Below, piece by piece: positions 36,001 through 48,400 of a stretch of DNA of 64,000 nucleotides. The notes under the pieces were generated by a model. The model was not told the origin of the DNA and made no database searches. It was given only the letters and a program-made list of their open reading frames with translations. The stretch is taken from the NCBI RefSeq assembly GCF_026151205.1, contig NC_087072.1, positions 15,825,669 to 15,889,668 on the forward strand, in the 5' to 3' direction. The position numbers were made by a program, and so were the translations under genes. Position 1 is the first letter of the stretch, and every line of letters starts with the position of its first letter. The DNA comes from Bolinopsis microptera. Taxonomy: Eukaryota > Ctenophora > Tentaculata > Lobata > Bolinopsidae.

Positions 36001-38675
36001 TTGTGTACAGGTGACAGCGGAGTGGGTAAAAGCACAATGTTGTTGCAGTTTACGGAGAACCAGTCATCACCATCGATATCCACAACTATTGGTGAGTAAC
36101 ATGCTGTTATCTAAACTGGGCCAGTTGGGCCATTGCCAGCGTAGTGTTGGTTTTGTACTTCTGGATGTTGTAACACCTTAAAACGGTTAACTTTAAGTTT
36201 GTTACTTTACGTCATCAATGTTTAATAAACAGTATGTTTAACGTATTTATATAATAATATAACGTATGTATAATAACCGGAGTAATGACTAACTGACCCA
36301 TGAACAGTGCCTCCAGTGAGTGGTTTAGAAATGTTGCTGGTTACTTTGTACCTGTCAACGCTTTCCAGCCTTACATACCATGTGCTTGACTGTATGTAGA
36401 ACAACACTGTCAAGTTTAATTCCTGAAAATAGCCGTATTAGACCGTAAATTTTTTTTAAAACTTGAAATTTGAGATGAGCACGTACGTGGCCTTGTTTTA
36501 TACTTACGCACTGATTAGATATAATCTACAATATTAAAAGCGATAAATTACAAAGTGTTTGGTGTATCAGGAAAATGTCTATTTTGGTCTCGCATTGAGA
36601 CACCACACTTAATTGTTTTATCGCCACTTTGTCTTAGAACAATAAGGCAATTATGGTGTGTTTGACTACATTCATAAGGATCGAGCACACCCAGGCAAGC
36701 TTTAATGGATTATTAATTGCAGGAATAGACTACAAAAAGAGCACGATGGTTATTGAGAATCAAGCTATTGTCCTGGATATTTGGTGAGTTTTAATAAGAT
36801 ATTGGGTGATATTGGGTGAGTTATAAGGCTTTGATTCACTCATCATGGCAGTAATAGAAATGCTGCTTTTTCCCTTGAAAATGCGGTCACCTTTACTCAT
36901 CATAACAATTGGTATTGCTTGCTATACAAGGTGATAACGATTTTTGTTGAAAAGTAGAAAGATTAAGGAAGCAATTACTTTTGAGTTATGTAATACTCTT
37001 AATGACGTGTTTTGTTCATTTCAAGACTTCCTGCTTTCTACAATATTATATAAGATTAAAATCATTGGTCAAGGGCTCAGGAAGGGGCACTAGTAGTACC
37101 GGTAAACTTACTAAACCCTGCAAATGTAAGTACTGAGAAAATAGCGTGATATATGTAATCTGATGCGAGGCTAGGTGAATCCTGCGAACAATCCTGACAA
37201 ATATTCAGCATTCCCTGCTAAAAATAGATTAAAGCTCGCACACCGTTTCACTCCGCGAGGACTGAGAGTCTAAGAATTTCATTCTTCAGGGACACAGCCG
37301 GTCAAGAAAGATACAGAGCTCTTACCAGAAACCATTTCCGGAATGCTCAGGTAGATAATATCTAGATATGACCGGAATATCTTACGTAGTGCACCCATAC
37401 AGTGGTAGAGATATTATCCTCATTCATAAGCACATCATGTCTTCTCGATTAGACAGTAAGAAACGTACGGGTTATTGAGAGTTTACATAACGGAAGTTAC
37501 CATTATCACTTACATTTTAAGTTGAATATTTACACGTTGTACAAGAGATTGTACAAGGGATTGTACAAGAGATTTGCTTACATCCTAACACCAACGTTCT
37601 AAATGCTGCGGTGCCTGGATGTCTAAACCTTCCGCATCTTTGCTCTGTCTCAAAAGTAACATGTATAATTGGAACGCGCGGCGACACGACCATACTAAAA
37701 CGTGGTACACGAAGGGTTTTGGCGCGCTTGCGTGGATTGGAACAGAGTTTTAGAATTCGCCGTGCCGCCAAATTAAACCACATATTACGTAGTGGCGCTC
37801 ACTCCTAGAGTCAGGAGTGACAACTGACAGCTGTTGGTCAAACTCCAGTCTCAACCCACTTGAACAAACACAGAATTACCGTGTATGTACATTGCAGTAG
37901 ACTGGTGTTATAGCCACATCTACAGGCCACGCTGGGAACTGACCGTCCTAAAGCCTGAATGTAACCTCAGGGAGTGGTACTGATGTATTCAGTAGACAAC
38001 GAGCAGTCGTACCGGAGTATAACTAGCTGGCAGACAGACATAGAGCGTTACTGTCCACCCCAAACGAGGGTTCTCATCATTGGTAACAAGTGTGACCTAG
38101 CCACCAGAACAATTCCTGTCGAGCAAGGACTTCTTGTGTCGAGCAGACTTGGGGCCCCCTTCATGGAGAGTAGTGCTAAGGAAAATGTCAACGTGAAAAC
38201 TGTAAGAGTTAAATAGAATATGATTTTTGAATACAAACATACTTTGGTGATAATTATGAAAATCTAATTCAAATCTAGACATGTGCTACTATCTCAATTT
38301 AATTCTATAAACGTTTTATTCACTATCTAGACATTTCATCTGTTAGCGAAGATGATGCTCGATGAAAGAAAAGCGTCCGTCCAGTCTCGCAATATGGAAC
38401 AGGTACATAATACATTGTATAATTCATAATTATCTCATGAGTCATGATACCAATCGATTAAAAACTATCACCAGGCCCCACTAGATTCCGTTACACGTCA
38501 AATATAACATATTGGTCGTCGATCTTCAATTTTCGTTATAATATATATTTAATAACCTTGCCTTGCCTGTAATCTGTTTCAGTTGTTAAAGGAGAAGTTG
38601 ATCAAACTCGACAAGTGTGACTGTTGCCAGAGATCTATAGAAAACACCTTCAGCCGTTGCTGCAGTATCTTGTAG
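33014..38675 (+). CDS. Rab-family small GTPase (Rab8/Rab10-like, divergent)
   Basis: Rab GTPases direct vesicle tethering and fusion. Seven exons (33014-33050, 36011-36091, 36723-36783, 37290-37350, 37971-38201, 38331-38402, 38583-38675) join in frame into 211 residues. The P-loop is GDSGVGKST (13-21), switch I ends TTIGIDYK (37-44), switch II is WDTAGQERYRAL (60-71), the guanine-specificity motif is NKCD (119-122) and ESSAKENVNV (146-155) is the G5 region. The tail is Cys-rich and ends CCSIL, so the last four residues (CSIL) form a CaaX box with Leu, as in Rab8-type proteins modified by GGTase-I. Switch I and II resemble the Rab8/10/13 group, but SMSxP-type surroundings and the Cys-rich tail are unusual. 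Intron 1 (3 kb) holds a relic of the exon 2 boundary and a long hairpin. Confidence 0.9.
34012..34073 (+). repeat. Perfect 29-bp hairpin with a 4-base loop
   Basis: Arms 34012-34040 and 34045-34073 are exact reverse complements, separated only by TAAA. It lies in Rab intron 1. There is no TIR-flanked element around it and no coding role. Confidence 0.95.
35921..36054 (+). repeat. Tandem duplication of the Rab intron-1 acceptor and the start of the P-loop exon
   Basis: Two 67-bp units, 35921-35987 and 35988-36054. The right unit holds the working acceptor (GTGTACAG) and the start of exon 2. In the left unit the acceptor AG has become AA, and the in-frame GGA of the P-loop has become TGA. It is therefore a dead copy of the exon boundary. 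Confidence 0.92.
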
Positions 38676-39469
38676 TCGAAAAGTCCCATGTTTTCAACCA
38701 AATCTTGAACAGTTGGGGGAACGAGTTAATCCAAAGAATGCGATTCCTAAATTGGTTGTCATGATTTCAGAATTCAGATAGGACGCAAAATTGTGCGCAG
38801 AGTTATTTTTTTTGGAATTTATTAGGAAACAAATTTCTGTAGTTAAGGCATTAACCAAATGACAACAATCTTACAATATATTGAAAGTAGCGACTAAATA
38901 TAAAAAGGGGATAAAATGCTTTACTATTCTTGAAATGCTTTACTTTACTTACTTAACTATGAAGCTATGAGCGTCAAGCCTCAAGATTAAAATGTGTGTA
39001 TGATTATATTTGTATTTGCGGATGAATAGCTTCATATGAAAGTTTATAAAATATTTAATTTATTACTGATTTCATTTTTAATTCATACTTTATAAGATTG
39101 TAAAATATTCAAAAAATTCAAATTTTACTATTTATCGTTTTATAAGTGAGGGTTGCACACCACATAACGAATAATGATTTTTGTGGGTTGGATTTTGACA
39201 AACAGATTTGATCGTTTGACACATTATAATCGATTTTTATGTTTTACGGATGTTTTCAATAAAATCGTATTGTTACTGCGATAGAAATAAGTCAAAGTTT
39301 AATTATGCTAGGGTTAAATTCAAAGCCATACTTTATAAATCAGTCACCGACCCACTTCCTATTCGACATTTTCTGTAATACCGGCTATAACAAATAACAT
39401 AAATAACAATAAATTTATGCAATTATTACTTCAAATCACTGAATTGAACTACCGGGTAGCAAGTTCAGG

Positions 39470-42400
39470 ATGATCTCAGTAAAGATCAAGTGGAGCGGCT
39501 CCGAGTACCCATTGGAGCAGATACCACTCTCCACTACTGTCAAGGAGCTCAAGGACTTGATCAAGGAACACACGGGGGTCCTCCCAGTCCGACAGAAACT
39601 ATGTGGTATTTCTCTCAAAGGTAAGGATTTTATTAACAATTAAGGTGAGGATGAATTAATGTTTGTATAGTCTGAAACGTGTTTTTATTATTTGTAGTCA
39701 TTGCGCTGGTATTATAGTGATGGTGAATTGTTTTTTTTTCGTAGCTGATCAAATTTCAACTTAAGATCAAGGGTCGACCAAGGGCAGGATTTGCGACCGA
39801 GGCCGAGGCCGAGAAAATTTTGCTTTGATAAAACCGAGGCCGAGGCAAACCGAGGAATTGTCCTCCTGACCGAGGCCGATTCGCTATTCCTCGGCCCGTT
39901 AAAACAGAGGCCTAGGCCGAGGACTCGGGCGACCCTTAAAATCTTCAAAATTTTGCCGAGGCTGCGGAATAACAACTTAATTTTTAACCGAGGCCGAGGC
40001 AAACCGAGGAATTGTCCTCCTGACCGAGGCCGAGGAAAAATCGCTGTTCCTCGGTAAAACCTTGACACACGCTGTAACCCCTTTTGAGCGCGCGCCGGCC
40101 GGCGTGCACGCTTCGCGTGCACGAGAGGTATACAACGTGTAGCAAGTAAAACCGAGGACTCGGTCGACCCTTGCTGGGGGGGGGTCAACCTCATTTTACC
40201 TCATGAGGCCAGCCAAAAAAGGCAAAATTGGGATGAGGTAAAATGAGGTAAAATGAGGTAAATAAATCTAGTTTTCTAAGCCTTTTTTTAGAGACAAAAA
40301 AGGTTTATTCGAAGTCATTATACTATAATTCGAGGCTGTGCATGGTCTCCAATGATATTTAATGGTTTATTAGGGGTGATGTGGTCCCTGGGAAGGGGCA
40401 TTACCAGTTTAACCTACTTACTCTCCAAACTTTGGGTAAATAAAACTTTGCATTATAATTATTATTTATGAAAAGAAAATTGAACATTTCAATTTCCATG
40501 ATCCATTAGGAAATTGTTAATAGCACTTGCTAAGTTTTGTAAAGGAATTAGCAATAACTTTAGTGTCACTTTGGCAGTTGCCAATTTATGGGGATATTTC
40601 CGCATTTGCATTGCATGACATGGACCATTTAAATAATATCTTAGTTTGATATTGCGATTATCGAGTCACTCTGAAACAAATTGTGTCTAACTAGACTAAA
40701 TGTAAACAACAGTTGTGCATGGAACTGGATTGGATATCTACATGAATTTAGTCGAAATTGCATAGTGAAAGGTCATTTCATAATAAATTACTCATATAAA
40801 CTCATACTTCATACAATTCTAAGTTCTTATGTACATTGTACATGTTCAATGTTCATGATTCGCTGTAGAGTAAAGGGCGGTTCACAAAACCACTTTTCGT
40901 TCAAATAATTAGATATTACCTCTAATTAGTTGCTCTATAGGATCAGGAACAACCAAACAATTTTTTGTGTCTACGGTTTCGTATAATACTGACTTGGGCC
41001 ACGCCCATATTTTTCACCAATTTTTAACAGGTAAAATTATAATCTAAATCGTCAATTTAGTCACGAAGGAGTTTGGAAGGAGTTCTAAATGTGTGCTCCT
41101 CTAATATAAACAGTAGGAAATGGTTAACTTTAGTCGAGGTTTTAGGTCTCTACAATGTCGGGAAGTTCCTGAAGGAATTTGCGCATTGCGCTGAAGCGCA
41201 AGATTTACTGCGCCAAAAGCGAAGGTCGTAGAGACATGAGACCTTGACTAAAGTTAACCATTTCATACCATTGCTATAAGAGTATGCCACTTTCAGAGTC
41301 CTGAACACAATCCTACAGCTCTTAATCGTCAATTATATGAATTTTACCCTCTAAAATATATCATCTTTAACTGATATCAATTTAGTTTAATCTAGGTAAA
41401 CTATAGGTAAAAATATAATATTAATCATAAGCTAAAATGTACTAATCTTTGTATTCTAAATGGGGAAAAAGAAGAAACATTGTCAGTCAGTCGAGAAAAT
41501 TGTCAGTCAGGCTATATGGCAGCTTTATAGATGTTGTGACTATGCTAGTAGTGGTCCCAGGCTTGCGACTGGAATTGCGGTGTTAAATCGATTTAATGGT
41601 ATACCAACGATCCACCTCCCACTTGTTGTTTGGTACTTAGCATTAATAGTGTTAGCTGTAGCCATTTATAGCAAGAATCTTAAAACTAAAGGGGATGACA
41701 AGGAAAAGAGGAAGGAAAAAGAATAACGGAACAAACAATTAATTAAAGTATTTATAGGAGCATTAGATATTGTAATTACAAGCTTCAATAATAAATCACT
41801 GACTAAAACTTCTAATTAAAATGATACTTGGTACGCTCGCCCATTTTCACTGGTCAGTCTGAACTTCGGTTTAGCACGTTGTACACTTATTCACCTAAGT
41901 TTCAGAATTTTTTCAGTTTAGCAGAGTTAGTACCCGTGTTTCAATAAATCAAAAGATATCAGGGGAGTTCTTTAATAATGTTATGGTCATCTAGAATACC
42001 GAACTTCCTGAAAACGTTATCATATTTCCTCAGACAACGTTTAATGCCTTTAATCAGTCTATCACGGCTATATCCTCTATCAATTATAATTTTGAATATT
42101 TTGTATATGTATTTATAATATAAAAAAGGAAGGTTTTCGTTGGATTCCGAATTCAACTTTGATTATATCCTGGCACTGATTATCATTTCTCGATTGTTCT
42201 CCATTTTCCAATGCAGTCAGCAAGTTCCAATTTAGGTAGACTAGGTTTTCGAATCTTCATATTATGTTCAGAAGCAGGCCAGAAGGGGTTGTTACCAGAG
42301 GAATATTGTTGTAATATGGTATTTAGAGATATCTTTTAGGATATCTTAGTTTAGCATAACGTTTAAGGGACGTAGAATTTAGTATGTGTTTCCGGGTATT

Positions 42401-45400
42401 ATATAATAACCAATGTTTTTATATGTTCGTATTTGGGAGTTACACATTTTGAGTGTAAGTCGGTTGGCTGGCAGAACTACTATACTGTCAGACTAACTGT
42501 CTGTAACGAGCCGTCCGCTCACTTTGCACCTGACTAACAGCCAGACCTGTGGTTGGTCCTCGCGGACACAGGGTGACTGCTAGTGGAGTGCTCATTGGCG
42601 AGACGGCGTGTCACGTGGTACAAGCAAATGCGTTGTGCCGTCACGCAGTGTGGCGTGACGAGTTTTTAGAGTATACCCGAAGAGCCGGAAGTGGAGAGCT
42701 CACTTCTTAGTTGCCCCTTAATCTTTTTAAGGGATTCAAATTGACGGTAGCCAGTCTTACTGAGCACTACCATTTGTGATTAGTCACGTCAATTGATTGG
42801 AGCGAACACTTGGAAGTTTTTATCTGTTGACGTTCACTTTGTATTACTTTTCCTTTTATAATTAATTATCCATTTTAGTTTACTCGTTTCATTTCTACTA
42901 TACGGTACGCCCTGCCGTTCGTGCTACGTGACTAGAGCTTGACTAGCATACACTAAATACCAAGAAACGCGGTTTTCTATATCTGGAGGCCACGGTGGGA
43001 TCGTAGAAACTTTCGAATTTATTTTGACTTCTTTGTTTGCTTGTCAAGGACGTTTTAGAGATTCCGATACATCTCTATCTAATGATGAAGACTCAACACC
43101 AAAGACTCTACAACTTGGTGCAAGAGGGAAGTATTTGAAAGTTTTGGAAAGTTTTGAAAGATTTGTGGAAGTCAATTTCAGTTTTAACTTTAGGATTTTG
43201 AGGATTTAAATTTAATGCACAGGGTTAGGGCCGTGTATTTTATTTTGAGACTTGACTTATTTTTAAGTATTGGACTTTTGATGCGTGGGAGCATTAAAAT
43301 TTAATTTTTGAATAGGGCGATTATTTTATTGTTTAAAAATATTCGAAAAAAATTTTTGGGTAGAGATGTTGTAATATGGTATTTAGAGATATCTTTTAGG
43401 ATATCTTAGTTTAGCATAACGTTTAAGGGACGTAGAATTTAGTATGTGTTTCCGGGTATTATATAATAACCAATGTTTTTATATGTTCGTATTTGGGAGT
43501 TACACATTTTGAGTGTAAGTCGGTTGGCTGGCAGAACTACTGTCAGACTAACTGTCTGTAACGAGCCGTCCGCTCACTTTGCACCTGACTAACAGCCAGA
43601 CCTGTGGTTGGTCCTCGCGGACACAGGGTGACTGCTAGTGGAGTGCTCATTGGCGAGACGGCGTGTCACGTGGTACAAGCAAATGCGTTGTGCCGTCACG
43701 CAGTGTGGCGTGACGAGTTTTTAGAGTATACCCGAAGAGCCGGAAGTGGAGAGCTCACTTCTTAGTTGCCCCTTAATCTTTTTAAGGGATTCAAATTGAC
43801 GGTAGCCAGTCTTACTGAGCACTACCATTTGTGATTAGTCACGTCAATTGATTGGAGCGAACACTTGGAAGTTTTTATCTGTTGACGTTCACTTTGTATT
43901 ACTTTTCCTTTTAATTAATTATCCATTTTAGTTTACTCGTTTCATTTCTACTATACGGTACGCCCTGCCGTTCGTGCTACGTGACTAGAGCTTGACTAGC
44001 ATACACTAAATACCAAGAAACGCGGTTTTCTATAATATCTTCTTGGAACAAGCAATTAATGAGGTCTTCATTTATTTCTTCATAACTCGTCACTGACAGT
44101 CCGGACAGGATGAGCATTGACGAGATCCACTGATTACTTCATAGCTCGTCATTGATAGGATCAGTATTAAATGAGGTCGAATGATTACTTCATAGCTCGT
44201 CACTAACTGGATCAGCATAACATGACTAACAACTAACGAGGTCCAGTGATCTCTTGCTGATACGTCAAAACAAGATCAATAAATAGCTATAAATATCGAA
44301 AAAAATTAGCTTAGAAATTACAGAGTACAAATGCCTTCTTCACAATTAACTCTTTGGCCTCATCTTTTTAAATCACTCATTCCCTCTGAAACAAGATAAT
44401 GCTTAGGACTAGGAGGAACTTAGTTAACTTCTTGTATAATTCGGTAAGAGGAAAATTCCTTAGTGAGCTAACATTCTTTTGTAGGATGTTACCACTAAAT
44501 CATATCTGTTATCCAGCATAATCCCACAACTAGACCCTCTTATTCTGGAGTCTTGACAATGACAGCAGCAATGTACACTATTTTGATGGTCCAGGTCTCC
44601 AAGAAAACCTTCCTCTTTATATTCTCATATTGTGTGTTAGTTTGGTGTGAAGTATTATTTTCTTTTTTAAAACTAACAGTGTTAAACTAAATTGATATCA
44701 GTAAAAGATGATATATTTTAACAGGTAAAATTCATACAATTGACGATTAAGAGATATGGGAGTGTGTTCAGGACTCTGAAAGTGTCATACTCTTATAGCA
44801 ATGGTATGAAATGGTTAACTTTAGTCAAGGTCTCATGTCTCTACGACCTTCGCTTTTGGCGCTGTGAATCTTGCGCTTCAAGCGCAATGCGCAAATTCCT
44901 GCAGGAACTTCCCGACATTGTAGAGACCTGAGACCTCGACTAAAGTTAACCATTTCCTACTGTTTATATTAGAGGAGCACACATTTAGAACTCCTCCCAT
45001 TCTCCTTCGTGACTAAATTGACGATTTAGAGAATTTTACCTGTTAAAAATTTTTGCCGAGATTTACCTCATTTTACCTCATGAGGCCAGCCAAAAAAGGC
45101 AAAATTGGGATGAGGTAAAATGAGGTAAAATGAGGTTGACCCCCCCCCCTTGCTTAAGATTTAAGACTTTCAGGGATAATCAAGTCTTGACCATCATTTT
45201 CCTTGGTGGTGTTAAATACTAGACTTCATTCAAAATATTCCTAACATAGATTTGGAAGAAGAATGAAAATGGACAATTTAAAAAAGCGGAGTTGAAAAAT
45301 GATTGTTTAAATTTAAACCCTCAAGCTATTGGGACAAAATATATGGTTACAATTTTATCGAAATAATTTCAATGACTTGATTCGTAATAAGTTGTACAGT

Positions 45401-48400
45401 TGTATAACCTTATCGAAATCTTGGTCGTATTAATTATAATAAATGATAGTTCCCTAAAACTGAATATGCATATTAGTAAGTAAATCAAGTCAGAAACACT
45501 AATTTAGATGGTACAGGAATCAGGATTCACATTCAAGTGACCTAAACCAGGATGTCTGGAGACTTGACATTATATCATGGAGTAATTATATTTCGGAGTA
45601 ACATAACTTTCGGAGTAACATTAACTTGTTTGTATTATATAAAAATAAAAAATAAAAAAACTTGTTTGTATGAAAAGCATCAATAGTCATAATGCTACAC
45701 TGCTTCTTTTCGCTGTAATATAGTAAAAAGTATCAGCAGAATAAAATTAAAGAACGCAAATAAGATCAAACAAGTATCGGCTTGATAGTTACTACACCTT
45801 GATAGTTACTACACCATGCAATATGAAAGCTTCTGTTAATTATGTGACCTGTAATGGTATAGTTTCTATGAATACCGGATGTAAAATCTTTTAATCAAAT
45901 TGAATGTTTTCTCAGTTCAAATCTTCCCAAATTGCCTCAACCATATTTTTCGGTACAGTTCTGGAAATCACTAAATCAGAGACTGATTAGAAAAATTCAA
46001 AGCACATTACTTTATCATCTTATATATGGATCCGTATTTTACTGACACCACGGCATCAACTTTAATGCGACTTTCCGCAAAAACCGTAAAAGATATTGTA
46101 ACTGAAACTTTTTTCACTGGGCCAAATGCTTTAATGGCCTCCAAATCAGCATGAAAAGATAAAAAATTGGCCAAGAAATAGGAGTTTTAGAGCCCAAAAT
46201 TTGGACCCCCAAGTGGTGTCAAAAACGCGAATTAAAAAGGTAATAATTATTTTAGTCTCTTGAGTCTTGACACCATTTTAGGGTCATACGGGTTCCTGCT
46301 ATTAATATATTTAAAACAGCATGCATTCTGTGATATCAAAACCAATAATTTCAGAGATATGACTTCTTCTCGGTAAAAGTTTTCTTTTCTGAATTAAAGA
46401 TGGCGACATTTACATATATCTATAAATATTCGGACCTATTTAAATGAAAATCTGGTAAAACATTATTTGTATCTGAGATTCTGCGATTAAATTTATTCTG
46501 TTGATTGTAATGTTGTGATATTGCATAATTTATTGTAAATTATATAATATATGTTTCAGAATTATGTAATGTAACGTGATGGAAATATTTTAAGCGGGCA
46601 TAACCTGTCCAAACCCAGGATGCCCTACATGAAGAATTTGTTGTAACTTTGTATGAAAAGCATTTATTACAACCTACAGTAAAGATATTTTCAGTGGGCT
46701 CACCTTGGTTCCACATTTAAACGTTTAAAGGATAGAGCGAGATTCGTAATTTGGCCATTTATATTTTATACAGTAAAAACCCGCTTGAAGTTTTGCTGTA
46801 TCAAGGATACCGACCAATTAGTCTTAAGTTTGACTTAGTTACAGTTAGAACATTGTATTTGTAGCATTCCGTGTTTATATAAACGAACTGTAGTTCTAGT
46901 ACCAATATCAGGATGTGTGCAATACTCCTGCCACTCTCCCATCCATCAATTAGGGATCGCGTGCAAACAGAAGAATAACGATGATAATTCTTCTAATTAG
47001 TCTGTTCTACAATCTACAATTCTACATGCGAGAATCAACAATCCAAAGTCCGCTCAAAGAATCGATGTGATTTGGACGGTTGTAAGGAGTAGTCATCTCC
47101 AAAGAGAGTTGTTAAGAGATCTGATAATCTGGGTGTTCACCTGAAAACGGAGTATTCACCTATCAGATTATTAAGTATATCAAATTAATACTCAAAATAT
47201 CATGATAATATAGAATAAAAATATCTATTTCACACTTACGCTACTTTCCTTCGTAACTGTACTCAGTGGAACTTTACAGTTATAATCCAAAAAAGCCAAT
47301 AGTGAAGTAGATGATTCCCACAACAACTCCTAGCACTAATTGTGTGATGATTGCAGCAATAGCCCATTTGTTAGCCGCCTGGGAAAATGGTTTATGAGAA
47401 GGTTTGCGCACCAATCGTTCTACAGTAAAATACATTTTTATAGAAGGAAAGCAAAAATTATCCTAGCAAAAGGAACTAAATTAAGATTCAAATTTCAAAT
47501 AGTTAAGTATAACGTACCTCTCCACTTCTTTTTCCTCCCTCGTAATCTCCTCGTCCAACACACTGTTCTGCCTCGTGAGCTTTCACTACAGCAACCAGTC
47601 CAACCGGCCAGAAGAAACACAGACACGCTATCCAGGCTAGTGTAGTGTGTGTTTGTGGAGGGAATCCTTGGGAGGGAGGGAATCCTTGGTATCCTTGTTG
47701 TACCTAGGTTATATATATATATTAAATATATACTTTAATATATATATTAAAGTCATTATTGTAACGGTATATTAGAACCAGACATAAACAAAGTGTGAAG
47801 GGCCTGAAAGGAACCCCTCGGTTTCAGTTCCTTGTTTTACACTGCCGTACAGCAAGGACATTCACCAAGTTCGCCAAGGATGGGCAATTAGCTCACTCCA
47901 CAAGATGCTCTGCCATATTACGTTTAGGTTAGAGAATAAAATATTAAATAAGATATTTACTATTTAGTTTGTTATTAAAAGTCGCTATTATACACGATTC
48001 AAGTTATAAAACAAGAGTCTTATTTTTTATTAATTAAGTTGCTTTACTGTGCCTGGCGAGGGAGTTTGGGAAATGTTTTGAAGATGATTCCAATAGTGTA
48101 TTGAAGTTTAATATCACCGCTGCGCTATAAAGATAAAACCTACACTCAGCAGTATTTACCGTAGTGCAGGAATATCTTATTGAAACCAGAGTACTGACTA
48201 TAGATTGTTAAGTCCCCTTGAATAGTACAAAAATTATGAGACATTTCAATTATAATTACTAGCAGGGACTCGTCTTAACCTAAATAAAAGTGGTGTCAAG
48301 AGACACCACTTTAGGTTAAGACGGGAACCTAAAGTTCTTATTCCTTGGCCAATTATTATTTCTTCATGCTGGTAAAAAAGCACAAACGGATTCGACCCAG

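Noticed and set aside
39712-40194. Arg/Pro-rich frames of 88 and 160 codons
   Set aside because: Generated by the ACCGAGGCCGAGG repeat of the short TIR element.
41460-41726. 88-codon frame with one hydrophobic segment as an independent gene
   Set aside because: It lies inside the G-capped TIR element, has no recognisable family, and could be chance; noted within the element instead.
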